Shown piece by piece: positions 60,301 to 64,000 of a stretch of DNA of 64,000 nucleotides. Within the stretch, counting starts at the first letter, position 1. Every line of letters begins with the position of its first letter. This DNA comes from Eucalyptus grandis. Lineage: Eukaryota; Streptophyta; Magnoliopsida; Myrtales; Myrtaceae. The DNA lies in the NCBI RefSeq assembly GCF_016545825.1, contig NC_052622.1:14798120-14862119 (forward strand), given 5' to 3'. The notes beneath the pieces were generated by a model. It ran no database searches and was not told the DNA's origin. It worked only from the letters and a program-made list of their open reading frames with translations. The position numbers and the translations under genes were made by a program.

Positions 60301-60594
60301 CCATGAAAAAAAGAGTTGAACGTGATTGGATGTTTCGAATGTAGGTGGGAGTGTTCAGCAGTCAACTTCTGGAGGTGGGGATTATTACTTAGAGTACACA
60401 CGAAGCGTCATGTTCTTCGAGTGATTTACAGTTAGGGAACGTTTTCCACCATCGATCGTGGCCATTGGGAACATGAAAGCTAGGGCCTCCAAAACCATGT
60501 GGAATAAAGAGATCTTCATAAACAAATGATAGACTTCATGGATGCCATCTTCCCTTCTTATATATATGTTACCCATCGTTTTCAAATACAGTAC

Positions 60595-60925
60595 TTAGAA
60601 GTTTTGAAGGTCCAACCTAAAAACTTGAGCCGATAGATAACAAGAGACCTAATATGTAAAGAATTTATAAATCTCATAAGCAAGCAATACAAGATACTTC
60701 AATGACCCCTTCCACATGCAAGCCAGATCAGGAACAATATGTGGAGTTTGACAAACGAAGGGCTGCACAGACAAAATAAGCTAGGATAGAACTTGACTAT
60801 GATATCAAGTTAGAATGTTTGACTAAAAGCTTAAGCTGATTGATGGAGAGGGACTACATGTGTATAAAAAGTATATAAATCCCATGGACAAGTCATGTGT
60901 GATATTTGTTGAGGTTATCTCATAT
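60595..60925 (-). mobile_element. TRIM-like element, two short LTR-like repeats
   Basis: 60595-60705 and 60812-60920 are diverged direct copies (TAGAAGTTTTGA / TAGAATGTTTGA, AACTTGAGCCGATAGAT / GCTTAAGCTGATTGATG, TATAAATC.CAT..CAAG). Between them, next to the right copy, the minus strand has TTGATATCATA, a decayed primer-binding site. This arrangement gives minus orientation. Confidence 0.5.
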
Positions 60926-61130
60926 CAATTATGGAAGAGACTAGTAGTCGGTTTATAAGTGTAAAAGAAAATCTCCCCATTTTTGAGCTAGTTTTTGGGA
61001 TCAAAGAGATCTAAAAATCACCTGATACTGATATCAAAGCCCATGTCACCAACAAGTCTAGATCCACCAATCACATGGAAGATTTGCAAATTCTATCAAT
61101 CACCATTTGAGCTAGTGTTTAGGGAGAGAA
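60908..61130 (+). mobile_element. Second TRIM-like fragment
   Basis: It starts TTGTTGAGGTTATCTCATAT. After about 115 bases comes TGATATCAAAGCCC, again like a primer-binding site. TTGAGCTAGT.TTT.GG occurs at both 60982 and 61107, suggesting remains of two LTRs. Confidence 0.4.
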
Positions 61131-61499
61131 GCCTGAGAGCCTATCAATGAGTTTGACCTAATAATGCATGCATGATCCGCAAGACCACCCATCAATACTT
61201 TTACTTGAAAGAATAATTTTGACCTAATAATGCATGCATGATTGCAAATGCTTTGAAGGGAATGCAATCCTTAATGATTGAGCTTTTTCTCCCCAATTTC
61301 TTCCTCTAGAATAATATATTTTTCCCCTTTTTTAGTTGCCATGCTTAAAAGTTAGGTCGATGATTAGTGCATAATGAAGGGTTCACTAAGATAAAAAGTT
61401 GTGAGCTTTTTAGCTAAGTGAGAACCTAAGTCGCTTCCCATGAAAAAGAGAAAGATTGGTTTCTGTTATTCTTGTCCAGCATGTTCCGTACATGATTAG

Positions 61500-61502
<3 letters not shown>

Positions 61503-61532
<30 letters not shown>
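61503..61532. repeat. (GA)n microsatellite
   Basis: About 14 GA units in gene-less sequence. Confidence 0.9.
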
Positions 61533-61538
<6 letters not shown>

Positions 61539-61789
61539 AGCAAGAATTTGGGCCAGTTGCAACATACGTCCATCATCTTCAAGTGTTTACAATTTGTCAA
61601 TCATAACCTTAGATTTTAACCATTTAAACCCCCAAGCTTTTAATGTGAGCGAATTCGTAGGTATGATTGTAGGAAAAAATTACACTCTGCGTCCTACGTA
61701 AAATGTGTAATAGGCGTAGGATTAGTATCCTCTAAGATCAGCATACTAAATATTTGAGTTTGAAATTATGTGCTTCATGTATTATCTGG

Positions 61790-62325
61790 AGATAAGTACG
61801 CTAAAAATACCAAAAACTATGTATGATGCTCACTTTAGTACCAAAATTTTTGTTGGCTCACTTAAGTGCTAAATCGGAGAAAAACGATCATTGAAGTGGC
61901 AACGCCAGAAATTCCGACAAAATTAATTACATGGTATTTATGATTAAAATTATAATATGAATTGGCAAATTTTTAAGAAAGTCCAATCTACGTGGCATTT
62001 TTACGTGGTGTGTTTGACACTAAAGTGATTGGTTTTTTAATAACGACTGATACTGAAGTAATCGCTTTAAATAAAATTTGGCACTCAAATGATCATTATT
62101 TACAACTTTTAGATGACGTCGTTTATAAGTTATATGTTGACTAGGCACACCGGCAAGCCACATACAATTGGGAAATTAATAAGATGTAACCACATCGGAT
62201 TTTGGCAACTCAAATCAAAATTTATGTTTAAGTGATTGTTTTTTCAAAATATTGTCACTTAAGCGATCCGCTTGGTACTAAATTGAGCATCATATGCAAC
62301 TTTTGCACTCTTAGTATACTTATCT
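61790..62325. mobile_element. TIR element (535 bp)
   Basis: The left end reads AGATAAGTACGCTAAAAATA and the reverse complement of the right end reads AGATAAGTATACTAAGAGTG. Both continue with a GTATGATGCTCA or GCATATGATGCTCA block and TTTAGTACCAA. Outside are imperfect 9-10 bp copies (ATTATCTGG / ATTATCTTG). Related to 22009-22620. Confidence 0.72.
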
Positions 62326-62554
62326 AATTATCTTGAGAAAGGAGGATTGAACCAAAAAGAGAGAGCCCTTCATTTCAAAAATGTGAAGAAGACTCACTCA
62401 GCTCTTTAAAATGAAGATGGTATTCAATTTTGTGAAAATTCACATGCAAGCTCGAATGATGATACATATGTTGATTTTGATCCCAAAAACTTCTTTCATT
62501 GCATTAGAAGATGGATCTACTATAGCTACATTTTGTCTGTGAAGCCTAGACGAG

Positions 62555-62796
62555 GAAAATTGTCCAAAAGTCCTAAATCTGTTACATTTTCACCAATTTA
62601 GTCCTAATTTTTAATTTTGCCAATTGATTTCAAACCTTTTATTTTTTACCAATTGAATCCATCTTATCAATTTTAGCTAGAATTCGCCGATGTGGATGCC
62701 GACCATCCTATATGGCACGACTAGCAACTCATGTAGACATTTTTTTATTTTTATTTTATTTTATTTTTTACTTTTTTTCCTTTTCTTTGCTTTAAA
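62555..62796. mobile_element. MULE-like element, left half, cut by gap
   Basis: GGAAAATTGTCCAAAAGTCC, CACCAATTTAGTCCTAAT and TCGCCGATGTGGATGCCGAC are the family end in order. It then runs into a T-rich stretch and the N gap. Confidence 0.6.
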
Positions 62797-62896
62797 NNNN
62801 NNNNNNNNNNNNNNNNNNNNNNNNNNNNNNNNNNNNNNNNNNNNNNNNNNNNNNNNNNNNNNNNNNNNNNNNNNNNNNNNNNNNNNNNNNNNNNNN
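62797..62896. other. Assembly gap (100 N)
   Basis: Exactly 100 unknown bases, the usual placeholder for a gap of unknown size in a scaffold. Confidence 0.99.
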
Positions 62897-63254
62897 AGTA
62901 GACTAGATCATTATATAGAATGAAGGGTCTTTACGAATGGGTTGGCCTGGCACTTGTCCAAGCTTTGCTTTTATCCATTTAACAAAAAATAGCTAGGGGA
63001 AAAAGCACCAAGAAAGCCAATCCCCAAATGCTGACTCTTTCTTGACTAAAGAAAAAGCGGAAGAGAACAATATGCAGTATCTAAGTGAACCACTACTTGT
63101 ACAGAGGCATTTATCTTATCATCCTCAAGACTTGGAATTTGTTGAAGGTGTACCATTTTGTTTCTGCATGGAAGCAGTTAATGTGTTTCTCTCCATCTGG
63201 GAACTCTGGTTAGATGATGACGACTTAATGAAGAAAACTACATGCTCCTGATTA

Positions 63255-63998
63255 TCATGAATCATTTGAAGGGCTCTCGGTATCTGGGGCAGGTTCATCC
63301 AAAACCCCCTCAAGTATTGGAACAACCTGCCCCATCGATGGCCTGTGAGATTCTGCATCTTGGACACACCAGCAAGCAACTCTGCAAATCCTAGTTAGCT
63401 CTTCGATATCGGCATTTGCCTCCAAGTTTGGGTCCAGAAGATCGAGCAGGTCACCTCCTTCAGATACCTTCCTAGCAGCCCATGTTGGGAAGAACTTGAT
63501 AGCCCCATTTTCCAGTAGCTCTGAGTTCCTCCGTCCCGATACAAATTCAAAGAGCATCATTCCATAGCTATAAACATCAGCTTTTGCTGTTATGGCCACT
63601 CCAGAGATCCACTCCGGTGCAAGATACCCTCTTGTGCCTCTAATGGTTGTCAAAACCCTGCTGAAATCTCGGCCAACAAGCTTTGCCAGGCCAAAATCTG
63701 CCACTGTTGGACAGAATTCAGCATCTAGAAGGATGTTCTCTGGCTTGATGTCGCAATGTATGATGCAGTCTCTACACTTCTCATGGAGATAAGCCAGACC
63801 TCGAGCCGTTCCCAAAGTAATTTGGTACCTCATTTTCCAATCCAGGGTCTTTGAGTCCTTTCTATGAAAGAGATGATAGTCTAAGGAACCATTTGGCATG
63901 AAATCGTAGACCAAAAGCCTTTTGTCACCTTCAGAGCAAAACCCGCGAAGCCTGGCAAGATTCACATGTTGGATGGTGCCGATTGTGCTTACTTCTGA
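63255..63998 (-). CDS. G-type lectin S-receptor-like Ser/Thr kinase, C-terminal part
   Basis: Open to the right edge, so the extracellular lectin, SLG and PAN parts and the kinase N-lobe lie outside. What is seen starts SEVSTIGTIQHVNLARLRGF and carries LLVYDFMPNGSLD, the catalytic loop HCDIKPENILL (non-RD type, Cys in place of Arg), DFG in VADFGLAKL, activation-segment end GTRGYLAPEWISG, DVYSYGMMLFEFVSGRRN and CWCVQDAESHRPSMGQV. This is the kinase layout of plasma-membrane lectin receptor kinases of the At2g19130 type. Many non-RD plant receptor kinases act in immune sensing (family knowledge). No frame break in the part seen; the stop is at 63255-63257. Confidence 0.92.
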   Translation of the reverse strand, partial: SEVSTIGTIQHVNLARLRGFCSEGDKRLLVYDFMPNGSLDYHLFHRKDSKTLDWKMRYQITLGTARGLAYLHEKCRDCIIHCDIKPENILLDAEFCPTVADFGLAKLVGRDFSRVLTTIRGTRGYLAPEWISGVAITAKADVYSYGMMLFEFVSGRRNSELLENGAIKFFPTWAARKVSEGGDLLDLLDPNLEANADIEELTRICRVACWCVQDAESHRPSMGQVVPILEGVLDEPAPDTESPSNDS

Positions 63999-64000
63999 TC

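Noticed and set aside
1..64000. CRISPR arrays, operons, phage or bacterial genes
   Set aside because: The sequence is plant nuclear DNA; the regular repeats seen are microsatellites, minisatellites or transposon ends.

Overview
The window is nuclear DNA of a flowering plant, most likely a eudicot. It has GT-AG introns in a YUCCA gene, plant-only families (OVATE proteins, YUCCA, a lectin-type receptor kinase), CT-rich 5' leaders and TATA boxes, and dense LTR, LINE, MULE-, hAT- and TRIM-like repeats. It includes a 100-base N gap typical of a scaffolded draft assembly. The species cannot be named from the sequence.

Layout. 1-1107: the 5' end of a minus-strand Ty1/copia element (decayed gag, primer-binding site, LTR) running off the left edge. 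About 3.1-16.6 kb: the most distinctive part, a tandemly duplicated array of small glycine- or glycine/histidine-rich protein genes. Genes A (3907-4188), B (5445-5897) and E (14979-15524) are intact. D (10444-10936) has a 2-nt frame break. C (near 9 kb) is decayed, with a 1.24-kb MULE-like element inserted upstream in its unit. An orphan duplicate of the A promoter lies at 12.4-13.2 kb, and a C-type 3' flank at 14.4-14.8 kb. 16.6-22.9 kb: a decayed LINE broken up by LTR-like blocks and TIR elements. 23-26.5 kb: repeats and unassigned sequence.

Genes further right. 26922-27867 is an OVATE-family repressor gene with one extra base in its 5' part. 38354-39042 is an OFP17-like OVATE gene with one missing base. 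53811-56026 (minus) is a complete four-exon YUCCA flavin monooxygenase gene, an auxin-biosynthesis enzyme, with a hAT-like element ending at its TATA-like box. 63255-63998 (minus) is the kinase domain of a lectin-type receptor kinase cut by the right edge. Between them is intergenic DNA full of TIR elements of a few recurring families, SINE-like pieces, TRIM-like LTR clusters and short tandem repeats.

Functional reading. Plant genes are not in operons, so neighbourhood says little about shared function, except in the glycine-rich array, where promoters, coding parts and 3' flanks were copied together. The YUCCA and OVATE genes are developmental regulators. The glycine-rich family has no assignable biochemical role from sequence. 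Three of the genes (D and both OVATE genes) carry small indels while the rest of their coding sequence is well preserved, so residual assembly error is a serious alternative to gene death.
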